Source: Planctomycetaceae bacterium (GTDB lineage Bacteria; Planctomycetota; Planctomycetia; Gemmatales; Gemmataceae). Taken from it: a DNA stretch of 64,000 nt. Below are positions 63,529 to 64,000 of this stretch, piece after piece; the first letter of the stretch is position 1; every line of letters begins with the position of its first letter. The stretch spans positions 1-64,000 of the forward strand of contig PNLP01000037.1 of assembly GCA_013823135.1 (NCBI GenBank), given 5' to 3'. The notes below the pieces were generated by a model, which worked only from the letters and a program-made list of their open reading frames with translations, was not told the origin of the DNA and did no database searches. The translations under genes and the position numbers were made by a program.

Positions 63529-64000
63529 ATGAAGACGCTCATGACCGCCGCAATGCTGGCCGCCCTCACCCTGACCTCGGTTGTCCGGGCCGATGACATG
63601 GGAACGGTCAAGCCGCCCAAGCCGATCGAGAGTGCCAAACCGGTGGTGAAGAAGGTAACGGTCGAAGAACTGGGTCAGATGCTCGAAACGATGGGGTATT
63701 CCCCGCGTCCCGCGACAGACAAGGATGGGAAAGTCGTGGGCTACTGGGTGGAGTTGACGCGGGGCTCGATTACTATCCGCGTGCTCCTCGACGTGGCACC
63801 GAGCGGAACGGTGGTCTGGGTTGCGGCCAACATGATCCAGTTCAACGACAAGACCCCAGCGAGTGTCGATATCTTGCTTGGGCTGTTCGCCGAGCAGAAC
63901 AAACTGTGGCCAGCTTACCTCGTGTTCTATCCGAAGACGAAGATGCTGGAACTCGCGATGCCGCTGTATGCTCAGGAGTTGACACCGGCCACCGTGCGAA
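63529..64000 (+). CDS. Secreted YbjN-like protein, cut by the right edge
   Basis: 157 codons are visible and the frame is still open at the last base. GGAG lies 6 bases before the ATG. The leader is MKTLMTAAMLAALTLTSVVR with cleavage near RADD. The mature part reads VTVEELGQMLETMGYSPRPA, then YWVELTRGSITIRVLLDVAP, then LGLFAEQNKLWPAYLVFYPK and LELAMPLYAQE. This is the YbjN-like helix-sheet pattern and is related to the protein at 54566 in layout, although similarity is low. Its place beside the M48/TPR cluster repeats the pairing seen at 54.5 kb. Confidence 0.7.
   Translation, partial: MKTLMTAAMLAALTLTSVVRADDMGTVKPPKPIESAKPVVKKVTVEELGQMLETMGYSPRPATDKDGKVVGYWVELTRGSITIRVLLDVAPSGTVVWVAANMIQFNDKTPASVDILLGLFAEQNKLWPAYLVFYPKTKMLELAMPLYAQELTPATVR

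Overview
The window looks like chromosomal DNA of a GC-rich planctomycete, most likely a Gemmataceae-type organism. The reasons are the dense set of planctomycete families: DUF1501 and DUF1552 proteins, DUF1549/DUF1553 and DUF1587/1592/1588/1585 proteins with c-type haem motifs, a DUF1559 pseudopilin-like protein, two pairs of ECF sigma factor plus Ser/Thr kinase, and a surface protein with an N-terminal LEDR-type motif. No rRNA, tRNA, CRISPR array or intact mobile element was seen. Both edges cut through annotated sequence: the left-edge DUF1552 gene reaches a stop at the very first bases, and the right-edge gene is open.

Layout. 1-5.3 kb: a DUF1552 gene and a haem-type DUF1592 gene (minus), divergent from a secreted ThuA-like protein. 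5.3-10 kb: an eroded coding remnant, a large FkbM-FkbM-glycosyltransferase fusion and a probable IS66 tail. 10-14.4 kb: a dabB-dabA-winged-helix operon for inorganic carbon uptake, with a palindrome at its probable promoter. 15-17.6 kb: a TIM-barrel isomerase-like protein and a HAD phosphatase fused to a HerA-like ATPase. 17.8-18.0 kb: an intergenic repeat element. 18-22 kb: an ECF sigma factor divergent from a kinase with a WD40 propeller. 22-31 kb: a lipoprotein, a DUF1559 protein, DUF1549 and DUF1501 genes, a secreted HMA-domain protein, a phosphodiesterase-like protein and another DUF1501 gene. 31-43.2 kb: two convergent three-gene cassettes (DUF1549/1553, PPC-domain protein, DUF1501) that meet at a hairpin and a 32-bp-arm palindrome. 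43.4-50.8 kb: an amidohydrolase, a TPR-sulfotransferase and a large beta-helix surface protein.

51-64 kb is the least conventional part. It holds three secreted paralogues built as M48-like metallopeptidase domain, TPR region and duplicated C-terminal module. Two keep HExxH and one has lost both histidines. With them lie two secreted YbjN-like proteins, small secreted proteins, a CHAT-domain remnant, a frameshifted zinc-ribbon membrane protein, and an ECF sigma/kinase pair in which the kinase carries an anti-sigma-type zinc motif. I infer a possible envelope proteolysis and quality-control locus under sigma/kinase control. This is an inference from architecture and proximity only.

Many genes are translationally coupled (ATGA or ATGAATAA overlaps) or a few bases apart, so operon assignments in the DUF1501/1549 cassettes, the dab operon and the sigma/kinase pair are fairly secure. 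Several N-termini were moved inward from the longest open frame to starts with a Shine-Dalgarno match, a signal peptide or gene overlap.
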